The notes below the pieces were generated by a model. The model had not been told where the DNA came from and made no database searches. It was given only the letters and a program-made list of their open reading frames with translations. Below, piece by piece: positions 21,105 to 33,410 of a stretch of 64,000 bases of DNA (position 1 is the stretch's first letter; every line of letters starts with the position of its first letter). The translations under genes and the position numbers were made by a program. The stretch is from Silene conica (taxonomy: Eukaryota; Streptophyta; Magnoliopsida; Caryophyllales; Caryophyllaceae): assembly GCA_029255685.2 (NCBI GenBank), contig CM055318.2, positions 18,233,001 to 18,297,000 of the forward strand, read 5' to 3'.

Positions 21105-24100
21105 AGTTCAAGAACTATACAAACTATTTATAAAGTCTTTTAATCATATAAATCGTATGGGAAACTTACACATGAAGTGGTGGTGTGGAGCTGAGTCATC
21201 GCCAAAAACGCCGACCACGACAGGCTAATAAACACGAGAACTCTAGAATCAACCAGTCCGATTCGAGGAGTACAATGTTAAGATCTGAAAACAACATAAG
21301 AGGTATATAGCGTACTTCCCGACAATGTACTTTACTAATCATCCTATTTTAACCAAAAAATAGTTTTTATTATTCATGTTTTAAACAAGCAGGAACCGCA
21401 ACTGAAAGTATGGCGAACACCGTGACACTGACCACCCCAACTTCAAGTATGCCTCACTTTTATTTTCATCGCATTTCCCATTTTCTTCAACCATTCAACT
21501 TTAACAATATTGCATGTTATTCTACTGTGAACACAAAGACTCCCCTCCCCGCCACATTACATATACCAATATGTTCGCCTCCGAACCTCATTTAATTAAA
21601 CAATAAAACAATATCACTAACCAGCAATCAAAACAAATAAAAATTAAGGGTATTACTGTTGTTTAATATTTAGTGTAATTTTTTGGTCCAATAGCAAAAT
21701 TATAGTTTTGAATATTAATATATCCAATTTAACAAGAAAATATTTCAAAGGTTCGAGTTTCGACAGCCCTAACGAACGCTGCGAGTTCTGTCACGCCGTT
21801 GTTTGGAAAGAAGAATCCGTTGGTGAGACCTCGAAGAACAGCAGACCCAAATTTAATATTTGTTGTCAAAAAGGGAAAGTGAAACTACCATTACTAAAAG
21901 AACCTCCTGAACTACTGAAAGAACTCTTAGATCCAGCAGGTGGGGTACGCTCCACTGAATTCAGAAGGCTCATCAGGTCGTACAACACAATATATGCATT
22001 CACATCGATGGGTGGCAGAGTAGACAATGCTATTAACAAAGGTGGTGCCCCATATTGTTTCAAACTAGGAGGACAAAACCATCATAATATTGGGTCTCTA
22101 CTACCACCCGAAGGAAAACAACCTCGGTTCATGCAACTATATTTTCATGACACTGAACAGGAGGTTACAAACAGGGTTAGTTCGTTGAATGGTGATGGAA
22201 AAAAAGTCTACAACCGGATATTGTCGAGAGCCTATCCCAAATGATGTATGACCACAACGACATTGCAAAATTTTGCAAAATGGGTAGAGAGCGGATGGAA
22301 ACCATGAACCTTGAACCTGTTCAGAAACGATTGCGCGGTAGCTGCCTTAAAGATGACAGACATTACAATATTCCGACAGCAGATGAATTTGCAGCGCTGA
22401 TTGTTGGGACCGGTGACACTGAAAAAGGTATCCGAGATATCGTTATTCATGACCGCGCAAGAGGGCTACAACGGATTTCTGAACTACACCCAAAATTTAT
22501 GGCAATGCAATACCCGTTGATGTTCCCTTATGGTGAGGATGGTTATAGATTTGATATAGAGCATTCGGATGCAGAAACTACAAGCAGAAAAAAGAAAAAA
22601 AAAATTGTAACTATGAGGGAGTACTACGCTTATAGGTTCCAAGAACGGAGAAAGAATGACAAAATTATTGATGGGATCTGTGTTTTCTGTGGGAGGTTAA
22701 GGCAAAAATTTATGGCAGACTCATTTACTTGTGTCGAGGAAACTAGATTAATTAGACTATGTTCGCCACAACCAAAAAGTCATTAGAAAATATTCTCTTT
22801 GTGGGTTAATTGATGCAGTCGCCATTGGTGAAGTATGTTGGAGTTATTGCTTCAAAAGAAGCTCTTTATGTTTATCCCACATTACTCATTTATTGCTTCT
22901 TGGACTTGCTTATATATGACCATTGACTATGCCTTACTAGATGTATGTGTAGTAGTAAGAGACTACGTACACCACACACGCGCGCGAGCCTCGGTCTCGG
23001 TCTTTGGTAGAGCGCCTGTGGCGCACCGCTTACGGTAATTTTTTATTAGTTAAATTATATAAAAATTCCAGAACTATCTTTTGCGTTTTCAAAGTGCAGC
23101 ATTTAATTCCGTCTCCATTCTTTGTGCAATCAGCCGTGTTAATGCATACACACTGATTTGGTCAAACATTTTGGTTTCTCAATACTGAATGTGCACATAA
23201 TACATGTCGCCTTAAATGCTGCATGCTATGAACTTTGCAGAACTTCATTGCTATATAAACCCCCTCAATTTCTCTTCTCTGCAATCTTTCTCTCCTACTT
23301 ATATTTTTTCTGTCTACTAAATAATTCTTAAAGGTTCTTTGGCAGCGAACTTGGCTTTGTTCATCTGTTTCTCCGCGTACACCAGAGAAACAGCGGTTGT
23401 GTAATCCTTGGGGTTGAGTGCCATTTGAGGCCGTGTGTAGTAGACGGGGCATAAATCAACTTTAGGACAGTGACGCTTGTCACGCCACAACCTTCCGTCT
23501 CAGATAAGATCTTTACTGTTTTTTCTATTATTTAGTTTCTACGCTATACCTACTACCGTGATAACAAAGTAACCCCTGCATCTCTTGGCCAACGCATAAT
23601 TCTACCTCCATCTTATCCAAATTGTTACCGAAATCTTTTCCAACTCTACCAAGATGGCTTAGCAATCTGTCGATGGGCTGGTCCACCAGATTTGTTCATC
23701 ACTTTTACATGCAACCCAAAATGGGAGGAGATTTCAGAATTTTTGCAAGCAATTCCTGGTCAACGCCCTGAAGATCGACCCGACATTTTTGCCAGAGTGT
23801 TCAAGATAAAGCTAGATGAACTCATGGTAGATCTTACTAAAAGAGCATTCTTTGGCCAAACACTCGCAGGTATTATATCTGTTAATTATAACTACTTACG
23901 TACTTACCGCATGTTAATTTGCTCTCATTGTGGACACTAAAATATGATCAGACATAATTGAATCATTATCAACTTACGAAACCGTTAAAACAATGCTAGC
24001 TTAATGGAAGATGAGATCAAAAAATTTACAAAAATACATCGAGACACCAAATATATACATAAGGTGCAAACAAATTGTTGTATGAGAGGGTCTGACATGG

Positions 24101-25788
24101 TTTATCAAGAGAGCAATTGTAAGGCACAAATGACAAAACAAACATTAAAGTTTAAACACTCACCTACGACTTGAAGGCCCCAAGTGTTCATACCACCAAC
24201 ATACTGTCATTACTCTATATGGCCATACATGGACAACAAAAAATGACAACTAAACTAACGCAAATATCAATATCAGATAGTCACCCACTCACCCCCAAAA
24301 TTTGTAATTAAAGCAACAAATTAACTTAATAACAACACTAAGAACTTTTGGCAGAAATATAAGAACTTACCTATTACAAAAACAAGTTCTCCTTAAGAAC
24401 TAACTTAATTATATTATACAGTTATTTATACAGTGGAGTTCCAGAAAAGAGGGTTGCCTCGTGCACACATATGCTTATTTTTGATGCTGAACAAATGGCA
24501 CGTGAATCTGACCAGCTTCAGAATGGTCTGAATGTTGATCAACTGAAAGACTACGACAGTGTTATTAACGCAGTTCACGGAAAACAAGGCAGCATGTTCT
24601 TTGTATATGGAAACGGTGGTACAGGAAAGACATATCTTTGGGGAGAACTCATATCGAGAATTCGATCTGAAGGGCTTATTGTGCTGGCAGTAGCCTCATC
24701 TGGGATTGCGGCATTATTATTGGTGTCCGGTAGAACAGCTCATTCTAGGTTCTCAATACCAATCAAATTAACTGAAACAACAAGTTGTAGAATTAAAGAA
24801 GGTACCGACCTTGCACACTTGATCAGGGAAGCTTCTTTAATTATATGGGACGAAGCTCCGATGGTTCACCGTCATGCTTTTGAGGCTGTTGACAGAGCTT
24901 TCCGTGACATTATGCAGCTTGACGACCCGGGTGCCAAGGGCAAAGTTTTTGGAGGTAAGACCGTGGTGCTTGGAGGAGATTTCAGACAAATACTCCCGGT
25001 TATTCCGGGCAAGGGGCGGGTCCGGTAGACATAGTCGATGCCGCAATTAGCAAATCACCACAGATTTGGCCACACTGTCAGGTGCTAAAACTTGAAAGAA
25101 TATGAGACTTCTCAAAAACCAAGGCGAGTTTGAGGTTGTTGAACTTGAAAACTTTGCAAAGTGGGTCCTTGATATTGGTGACAGAAACATACCCACAACA
25201 GCAAAGGAAGGAGAAGACGAGGAAACATGGATTCAAATACCAAGATCAGATGTGTACCTCCAAACTAAAGAAGCCCCTATTGGGACAATCGTGAATGATA
25301 TCTACCCCGAACTCCTTAACAACTACACTGACCCAAAATATTTGCAAGGTAGAGCAATTCTGACACCGAGAAACGAGCAGGTGGATGAGATTAATAGATA
25401 TATACTTCAACAACTACCGGGTGACGAAGAAATAGCAAAAAGTGCAGATAGAATTTGTCCACTGACCAACGGAGGGAACATGGAAAATTTATACCTGACT
25501 GAATTTCTAAACTCCCTTCGATTTCAAGGAATACCAAACCACGAGATACATCTGAAGGTTGGATGTCCCATAATATTGATGAGGAACATAAATCAAGCGG
25601 CAGGTATGTGCAATGGAACTAGACTTATTGTTGTGCGGATACGGAGCCGTATATTGGAGGCACAAGTTATCACTGGATCAAATGTGGGGCAATTGGTCGG
25701 AATTCCACTGATAGAAATGACTCCAACATTGATAATAAAGACACCCTCAATCTACAATAACATCTACCTGACCGTTTCAATAAGTTAA
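21105..25788 (+). pseudogene. Helitron Rep-helicase (RepHel), decayed and internally deleted
   Basis: RepHel normally nicks DNA (HUH Rep domain) and unwinds it (PIF1-like helicase) for rolling-circle transposition. Recognisable pieces, in order: exon with RQKRRPRQANKHEN (about 21200-21301); N-terminal domain (Helitron_like_N) 21740-22205, then after a frameshift in an A run 22217-22786 (FMAMQYPLMFPYGEDGYR); Rep segment 23590-23869 (DLFITFTCNPKWEEI); HUH region near 24432 reading VEFQKRGLPRAHI; helicase 24480-25032 with Walker A GNGGTGKT (24609-24632) and Walker B IIWDEAP; further helicase 25075-25788 (ILTPRNEQVDEINRYI). The first His of HxH is Arg, and the sequence jumps straight from there to the helicase, so the rest of Rep with its catalytic tyrosines is gone. 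At least three frameshifts follow, and the last helicase motifs are missing. Not functional. Confidence 0.85.
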
Positions 25789-26514
25789 AAAAACTGAAAT
25801 ACAAAAAGACAGGACATAATAACTACAATATAAAAGACCTTAAATAAGGGGAAAAACAAATAAACCATGAAAACCAATCACAAAAATTAAAAAATAAAAA
25901 ACTTCATTCAAAAATTCAAGATATATTTGGTATATATTCTAATTACTATGTAAGGTTTCCAAATATAAGTAGATTGCATAAGATATTATATTAGTGCAAG
26001 GAATAAAAATCATAGAAAAAGTTCGCTCAAATAAATTATATTAGTGCATGGAATAAAAATCTTCTGAAATGTAACCGAAAAAATATACTACATTAAAATA
26101 AAAACACAACAACACATGAAAAAGGCCAAAAAAACCAGAAAATGAAAGGACACACCAATAACAACCCTAGCAAAATCAGAAGAGTACATCAAAAATGAAA
26201 CTGTAAGAGTAATTGAGGCAAGGAATGTATAAAATACAGACAATTCAAAGCTTAACAAGACAATGAATAATAATAACAACACCACAACGAATATTAATAC
26301 AAATAATAACAGTATTAAAGAAAAATAATAACTACAGCAATAAAAACACATAACTAAATAATCAAAGCCAGATGAAATACAATGTTAGGGCAATCAAAGG
26401 GAAAACCCAAAAGCCCACAACAAAACCTATATAAAGGGCTAACCAAACAGAAAAATGTAAATACACCCAAAAATATCAACAGCAAACCTAACAAAAAAAC
26501 CACACCAACAAATA
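25789..26514. other. Spacer between RepHel remnant and RPA-like gene
   Basis: A-rich sequence with short direct repeats ('ATTATATTAGTGCA.GGAATAAAAATC' near 25990 and 26035). No coding signal seen; it should include the RPA-like gene's promoter. Confidence 0.5.
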
Positions 26515-28805
26515 ATGGCACCTCAAACTGTTAACATTGCAGCCATGGCACCATCGAAATCGCGTTATCAAATCACAGCAGGAGCAACAAGAATATGGGA
26601 ATTCTCACCAAAAATCAGCACCAATCCACTATCCCTTGACATGGTTTTGTTAGATTCACAGGTATTCACAAAATAAAACGCAAAACTATATTAATGAAAA
26701 CTGAAACAAAAATACTAACCCGTTTAATGCAAATATACATCAACAGGGTGAACATATCCATGCAACGACCCAGAAAATGGATGCGTACCTACAAAGAAGA
26801 GGTTTAAGAAGGAAGAATTTACCAACTGACACACTTTGAAGTAGCCAAAAACACAAGAGGATATAGACCTGTACACACCAATGACAATATAATCAAGTAC
26901 ACACCATTCACATCTATCAGTGAGCAGAAGACTCAACCAAAATACCAAAACACAAATTCGAGTTTCACCCAATCGAACTCCTACATGAAAGAAACAACAA
27001 AATAGACTACTTGATAGGTAATTACCAAACTCACACTTAACTGCGTAACAACAAAATTAACAAAACTAACTCCGTCAATAAAAACAGATGTCATAGGCGT
27101 GCTTACAGAAGTGGAAAACAAAGCCCAAGTAACGACAGAAAATGGAACCACGGAGATACGGAATATCTATATTGAAGATGAGAGGTAAGAACCACAAAAA
27201 CAAATAAACATTTTGTACAAATAACAAACAAATATAATAACACAAATATATAACAGACAAAATGAAGTCAAGGCAACATTATGGGGAGAGGCAGCAAACT
27301 ATGTCACTGAGGCCGATACAAAAGAAACGGAAGGAAACAAAATCATTGTTATGACCTCTACAAGGGTAGCACGTTACCAAGGTAATACACACTTATATAT
27401 GTAAGCACTTGTAAAAAGAAAAAGGCAACTAACACTAAAAAATGCAGACGAGTATCAACTAAAAAGCACGTATGGCACAAAGATCTATATAAACTTGGAT
27501 ATACCTGAAGCAATGCAACTACTCGAAAGGTAAGAGTAAAACTAATAAAGCCAAAAAATAAATATTATCACAAACAATAAGTAACCAAAAATAATTACTA
27601 AATGAAACAGGATGACGACCCCAAGACCAGTACACCAGCTAGAGAACAACACACAACAACAAAGTGAGGACGTTATGCTCGCAAACATGAAGACCTTAAT
27701 GGAGCTCACCAAAATGGAAGACACTGATCTGGTAAGCTAACTTTACATACAGAAAGAAAATTACAAAACAATGAAAAAAACAACTCTAAGCCACTAACAA
27801 AAACACAGAAACAAACATACACCTGCCAAGGAGTCATATCAAGAGTACGCACAGATGTGGAATGGAGATATATCTCATGCCCTACTTGTAGGAAAGGACT
27901 TGACGCCGACAACATCTGCCCTAAATGCGTAGAGGATAAAGCATACCCAACACAAAGGTAAAAACAAAACCTATAAATTAATTAAAAAACAAAAACCTAA
28001 CAAAAAAATACTACAGGTAAAGAATACTAGCAACACTAGATGACGGGAAAACTGAATCAAGCACCGTCATGTTCGATAAAGAGGCAGAGAAGGTTATCGG
28101 AAAGCCAATAGCAAAAGTGATGGAAATCTACGAAAAGGTAAAATACTAATATCAACATGAAAAATGAGGCCAACCCAAAAAGATGTAACACGCTCAAAAA
28201 ATGCAGGAGAAAGGAAAGGAAAAAGTATTCGACATACTACATAACTGCGTAGGGAAACGATACACATTCAAGGTCATGATTGGGAGGAAAGGCTATGGAG
28301 ACACAAGAGAGTTGAAGGTCGTAAAAACATACTTGACCGCGCAAGACTCAGGGGTAAGAACATCAAAATAATGACACTAACACCTACAAAACAATGCCGA
28401 CTGTAACTAAAAAAATTATCAACAAAATAAGGAAGTCAAAAATGCAGCAAAGGAGAATAATACCAATGAAAGAGAGGCCCAAAACAATATGGAACCAGAA
28501 GCACAAAGAGCCCACAAAAGGAAGAACACCGAAGAGTAAGTACAAATGTAAGCACAATTTCAAAACACACAACATACCAAAGAACCAAAAGAATAAAATT
28601 TAAAATATGTGACAGGAACAATATGAGCCAAACAACAATGCAGCCAATGGAAAACAATTGGGAAACAAACAAGCAACAACAAACTCTCACTGGAAAACTC
28701 AACGAAAACAACAAAGAAGGAACAGAGTATATGGTGGACAAAACAAAAGAAACAACCAACAACACAACAACCAAGGATAGCGAAGGAAAAGAAGCAGAAG
28801 ATTAA
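26515..28805 (+). CDS. Helitron RPA70-like single-strand DNA-binding protein, 11 exons
   Basis: Exons: 26515-26661, 26747-27017, 27088-27184, 27257-27381, 27448-27529, 27611-27731, 27809-27957, 28017-28137, 28207-28353, 28432-28535, 28616-28805. They total 1554 nt (517 codons plus stop), all introns are GT-AG and phases agree throughout. It resembles plant RPA1: OB-fold segments (TRIWEFSP..LDMVLLDS; HFEVAKNTRGYRPVH; DVIGVLTEVE; EVKATLWGEAA; IYINLDIPEAMQLL), then the C-terminal zinc ribbon (WRYISCPTCRKG...ICPKC) and a last OB fold (GKRYTFKVMIGRKGYG). Such proteins accompany RepHel in plant Helitrons and probably coat exposed single strands. Flaws: two compensating 1-base shifts in exon 2 (near 26805 and 26941), and a TAA (28018-28020) at the exon 8 start that an acceptor 6 nt downstream would remove. 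The Asn/Gln/Thr-rich tail has no recognised fold. Confidence 0.82.
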
Positions 28806-29677
28806 AAATCAGAAAGACGGACAGAAATATGCCACTACTTAGATAGCTAGATTGAAAAACAAAATGAAAATGTTACACTATATGTCCAGTATATATAACA
28901 TACGATTACACAACTACTAATAAAAACTGAGCATATAAGGAACTACAGGTATCTATCTATCACAATCAGAAATTAAGAAAGACACGAAAACAACAAAGGC
29001 CAATTGGAAATTACAAACTCCATAACAAAATGGTAATATCTGATTTACAAAAGAAAAACATAAAAAACAGGATTAATCAAAAAAAATAAAGAAATTTAAA
29101 AAAAAAAAAAAAGAACCCTAATTTATCAAACCAACCAAACTTGAAAAACATACAAAATAATTGGCTAAGGTAAACCCAAATCAACAAATTACAAAACCCT
29201 AATTGGCGAATGGAGGATAAACACAAACAAAAGGATATCAATTTTTGGGTCATCTGGATGCATATCACCAAATAAAATGGATTCAAATCGAATTCTTCAA
29301 TCGGTGTGTAATGGAATGGGTGATTGTATTTCTTTTGGGATGACCAGACTTCGGAGTACTTCGTTGGTGAGTAATATTCGCAGGAACAATAGGGAACAAA
29401 TTGGGAACGAAGATATGTGAATGAACAATAAGAATACAAACCCATATCTTATTGCTATTTTCAGAATTGCGATTGGTTTTCAGAACTGGATATCAGGAAC
29501 CTTAAATTGGTATAACCACTCGGTGAGGAGTGCTGAGTGAGGACTAAGTCCTATTATAAACTTTTTACCTTTTAAATTAAGAATATGTATCTTTTAAAAC
29601 GGATAAAAGCGTTTATAAACTTCAACGAAACAAATATACACCACTTCTACACTTAAGAAAAGCCTTTTGGCTAATAT
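28806..29677. other. Helitron interior downstream of the RPA-like gene
   Basis: A-rich, no gene recognised. It probably contains the 3' end of the RPA-like transcript. Confidence 0.5.
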
Positions 29678-29879
29678 CACTAGTACAAAAACAATTATTT
29701 GCGGCTCCAAAAAATAGCTCTTTTGCGGCGTTTTTCATGTAGCAGCAAATGGGGGGGCCGCAAATAGGAATGTTATTTGCGGCGTTTTTTTCAAAAAACG
29801 CAGCAAATAGCTACTCTATTTGCGGCGTTTTTCTAAAAAAACGCAGCAAATAGGTACTGAGAAAAAAAAAAAAAAAAAT

Positions 29880-31040
29880 TATATTTTTGCAAAGAAATGA
29901 GCCAAACAAATTATTTAATTTAAATGTAATAACTCTCAAATATATTTCTCAAGAAGACAATCTTACAAGGTTTTTTTAACTATTCTAAATACGTACATTA
30001 TTGCTAATCTCAAGCTTGATTCTAATCTCAAAGCTTCTAAAAATTAAAGACTACGGCTAAAAATTAAAGATTCATACACCAATTAGATATAAGTATCCTA
30101 GAAATAAAATACATACATATTCAAAAATAAATACAAATACAATCTACAACTTAAGAATTTAACGAAATATTTTAGACGCCTGGCAGCAACACCTTCTGAG
30201 CCGATTAACACTCCTAGTAGTAAAATAACCATCTCAACAGCTTGGCTATTTCACCTGTTCACGCACAAAATCAGCACAATAAAATCAGCCGTCCTAAAGT
30301 TATTTGTGTCATATGGGAAGGTTAAATATTTACTACACAGTCCCATTCATAATTTAGCTTATAGTGATGGATCAAGCTCGATCGCCAACTAGTGCTTTAC
30401 TTCTTAGTTCTCTCCTCGGACAATTAAGAAACTAGAGGTGGAAAAAGAGAGAACCCACCAGAAAACGAGATGAGGATACATTGGAGGATTCTCTGCTAAG
30501 GCCTGTACACATGCCTCGTCAACAAGGGGTCAAACTAATAAGTTTGCGCTTCTAGTAGACTTGTCAAACAAGTCAGGCGTATGTGTTATTGCGTAAGACG
30601 TAACAATGTAATTTGGTAGAATATGAGACGGGTGAATTTCAAGTTTAAAGGGTAGAATACGGCCATTAATAATGTTCCACCATTCACACAAAAATAGAAA
30701 TTGCTCCTCAAATATTAGACTCTTAACATGTAAAGATACCACACCTTAACTGTTTGTTTACTGAATTTCTCAATTCCTTCCTTATCGCCTTTCTGCATTA
30801 GTCACGAAGCAAGTTTTGAATATATGAAGCAATATGCAAATAAAAAGAATGAAAGTACTAAAATACGGCAAAACATAATAGAAACTACTTTTTCTCCGGT
30901 ATTTATTAATAAACCCTTCCTTTATGGCTTCTGACAGATCTTCAGTGGCATCAGCTCATATGGAGTAACTTTCATGCAGTCATAGAAAATTCAAGTAAAG
31001 CACTGGTTTGGATGTGTTTGAACTTTCAATGAAAGTAGAA
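29880..31040. other. Pack-element interior without a recognised gene
   Basis: Mixed sequence, somewhat less A-rich than the Helitron, as expected of captured gene introns. I found no exon I could name. Confidence 0.4.
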
Positions 31041-31052
31041 GAGCAAAATCAC

Positions 31053-31106
31053 CTTTTGGTAAGTTGTTCTTTCTTTAAATCAGGAGGTTCCCCATCAAAG
31101 ACGTAT
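31053..31106 (-). pseudogene. Captured exon of a FEN1/XPG-type flap endonuclease
   Basis: Minus-strand translation is YVFDGEPPDLKKEQLTK, almost the textbook FEN1 N-nuclease motif (YVFDGKPPDLKKxELAKR). Acceptor 'TTCAG' and donor 'AAAAG|GTGATT' flank it, so it is a single whole exon with intron edges. There is no rest of the gene nearby. Confidence 0.7.
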
Positions 31107-31430
31107 CTGAATAGCACAGTTTTTGGTCAAATATTGGGAAAGAAAATGGCATTCAGTCGCGACAGAGGTCACGAATAGCCATACCAATCTATATCAGCAT
31201 TTGTTGGCCTTGCATCCGCTGTCCTACATAATTTTACAATTCACTACCTAGCACAGATGAACTAAGACAACTACAACAGCATTACCCCCATGCCTTAAGG
31301 GCTCCCGCAATTTTCCGGGTAAGGGGACCCAATGTAAAAATTGGTAATAGTATTGCTGAAAAATCAATTATTCCGTCTGTCCCATTAGACACTAACCACA
31401 TACTTGCCATAATTAAATTCTGATACATAC

Positions 31431-31508
31431 CTCAGGATAATTATCACCATCAATCTTCTGAAGCTCCTGTATCGGATTCCTGGCAGAACTTGTGAAGTTT
31501 TTTAAACC
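31431..31508 (-). pseudogene. Captured exon of a SEC14-like (SFH) phosphatidylinositol-transfer protein
   Basis: Minus-strand translation reads GLKNFTSSARNPIQELQKID followed by GDNYPE. Plant SEC14 CRAL-TRIO domains have VGLKNFxxxAReLixxLQKIDGDNYPE. A donor 'CTGAG|GTATGT' follows. It is an isolated exon, so not functional. Confidence 0.7.
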
Positions 31509-31669
31509 CTTCACACACCAAACAACAATATAAAATCAAAAACTGACCAATGTGTCAAAGACCAACTCAGTACTCAGCACAACATTATTTGATATAAATA
31601 GTTCATAACTTCATCAGTAACCACTCAAATTCCGACACACAATGCAGTTTGGTTGTTGTGTAGGTATTC

Positions 31670-32640
31670 TACACAATATCCTCGAGTATAAGAGCAGCAG
31701 CCTTCTCATACTGTATCCCATTCCCGTTCTTCAATGTTCTGAAATCCGAGAGTCATTTAGTAAAAGAGCAGAAAACGCAGACAACAACTTATGACATTTA
31801 CTCCGTATAAACTTACATCCAGGTATTATTTCTCCAATCCAGGTATTATCATTTAGTACGGATGCAAAATCCAATTGGAGGACTGGTTGTAGCAAAAATC
31901 AATGCAGTTGACCAAATAATTAGAGAGCTCCAAATCAAACTGCTACTTACTTACACCCGACTTTCTGAAATCGGATATGATTACTTAAAACTTGAAACTA
32001 GATTCATCCATCCTTGACATTAACATACATAACCTATAATAATCTGCCATTACTAATTGGTGCACTAAACCTAACCCATATTTTAGATCAGCAACTTGTG
32101 CAACCTCAACTTCCAATAGGTCTGCCAAATTACAAAGTTTGTACTCCCTCCATCTCCGTCATTTGTTTACCTATTCCCCAGTCATTTGTTTACCTTTCTA
32201 ACTTGGGAATATATTTCATGAGTTATTTGATCATTCACCCCATCTTGATTCACTTGCCATCCAACAATTATATCCAGAAATGTCCCCTCCTCCTCTTTCC
32301 TTGGTCTTTGTGCCAAAACCAACCGTAAACAAATGACCGGGACAAGGGAGTACATGACATCAACTTGTAACAGGAATTAAGATTAAAAACAGAAGCATAT
32401 AATTAGGGAAAAACTGCATAAACCCCAGAAGACAGGGGTATTAGCTATAAACAAAGAAATTGAGATAAACCCAGAAAAAAATGACTGCAAAAGATTAAAG
32501 CTTTGATTGAGATTTGAACAATAGAACAAATTAATAGAAAAGGGTGAGTTGAGTGATACATACTGTGAAGGAGAAAGAACAATTGAAGGAACAGAGAGAT
32601 GAAGAGATGCCATGATCCTGAAAACACAAAATTAACTAAT
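31670..32640 (-). other. Further captured gene pieces, source unknown
   Basis: Two minus-strand stretches look exon-like. 31670-31745 reads TLKNGNGIQYEKAAALILED and then IV-stop. 32563-32613 begins MASLHLSVPSIVLSPSQ after an A-rich leader, like the start of an organelle-targeted protein. I do not recognise either family. A MITE (32144-32350) lies between them. Confidence 0.35.
32144..32350. mobile_element. Stowaway MITE, 207 bp
   Basis: Starts CTCCCTCCATCTCCGTCATT and ends with the reverse complement of CTCCCTTGTCCCGGTCATTT, flanked by TA (32142-32143 and 32351-32352). This is the Stowaway (Tc1/mariner) signature. No coding capacity. Confidence 0.85.
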
Positions 32641-33410
32641 CCAAAACAAACATAAACCCTAACAATTCATATAATGGTATTTCGAAAATCTAACACTCCA
32701 ATTAATCGAAAATAAATATAAACCCTAATAAAAATAATTAATCCAAAAAAATATATATAAACCCTAACAATAACACTGAATTTAATCGAAAAGATAAACA
32801 ATAACACCAAATTTACATACCTAATATACAAACAACAGAAGGCGAGATGACGGTGGTGGGGCATGCGCGCGGTGGCGGCCTGGTGAGTAATAAGGATGCA
32901 CGCGATGGTGAAAATTGGTAAAGTGACTAAGAGATAGAGTGATATGTCTGATATCTTCGCGAGTGAGTTTTTCTTCCTTTTAGTATATTTATTCATTTGC
33001 TGCGTTTTTGTCAAATAACGCCGAAAATAGCGTGTTTGAGGCGTTTATTCCAAAAAAAAACGCCGCAAATAATTATATAATTTTAATTTAAAAAAAAAAT
33101 TATTTGCTGCTATTGGGATAAAACGCCTCAAATAGATAGCCGCAAAAAGCTATTTTTCTACTAGCTTAGTGTATGTAGAAATTTAGTTCTAGTCTTATAC
33201 AAAAAATGCTACATAGTTGAAACGTCTTACTGCCGAAAACGGATAGACTTGCTAAGAAAAAATTAATTAAGTTAAAATAATTTAAAAAATATAAAAAAAA
33301 ATTATTACACGTACATAAAGTAAGTAATAGAAGACCCAAAAAATAAGATCAAAATACCACAAAAAAACAACCAAAAAAAAAGGAAACAAAATAAAAAACA
33401 CAAAAGAAAA

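Larger units (their letters stand above)
29678..33171. mobile_element. CACTA-like Pack element carrying host exon fragments
   Basis: The left end is 'CACTAGTACAAAAACAATTA'. The right end (about 33141-33171) is the reverse complement of 'CTAGTAGAAAAATAGC'. Both ends have several subterminal 'TTTGCGGCGTTTTT' words (29700-29850 and 33000-33145). CACTAG...AAAAA is a usual CACTA terminus; whether it ends at 33164 (CTAG) or 33171 (TAGTG) is uncertain, and no clear target duplication was seen. It holds no transposase. It contains minus-strand exon pieces of at least two host genes and one Stowaway MITE. It lies within the 3' part of the large Helitron. Confidence 0.65.

Noticed and set aside
22970..22985. 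A (CA/CG)n tract as a possible Z-DNA or regulatory site
   Set aside because: Only about 14 bp long; nothing around it supports a function.
26088..28774. Several minus-strand hydrophobic frames over the RPA-like gene
   Set aside because: They are Phe/Leu/Val-rich because the plus strand is A-rich; the plus-strand exons explain the sequence.
31290..31330. A SINE-like 'GGGCTCCCGCA...CCGGGTAAGGGGA' word
   Set aside because: It resembles a phrase common in plant repeats, but I could find no borders or tail.
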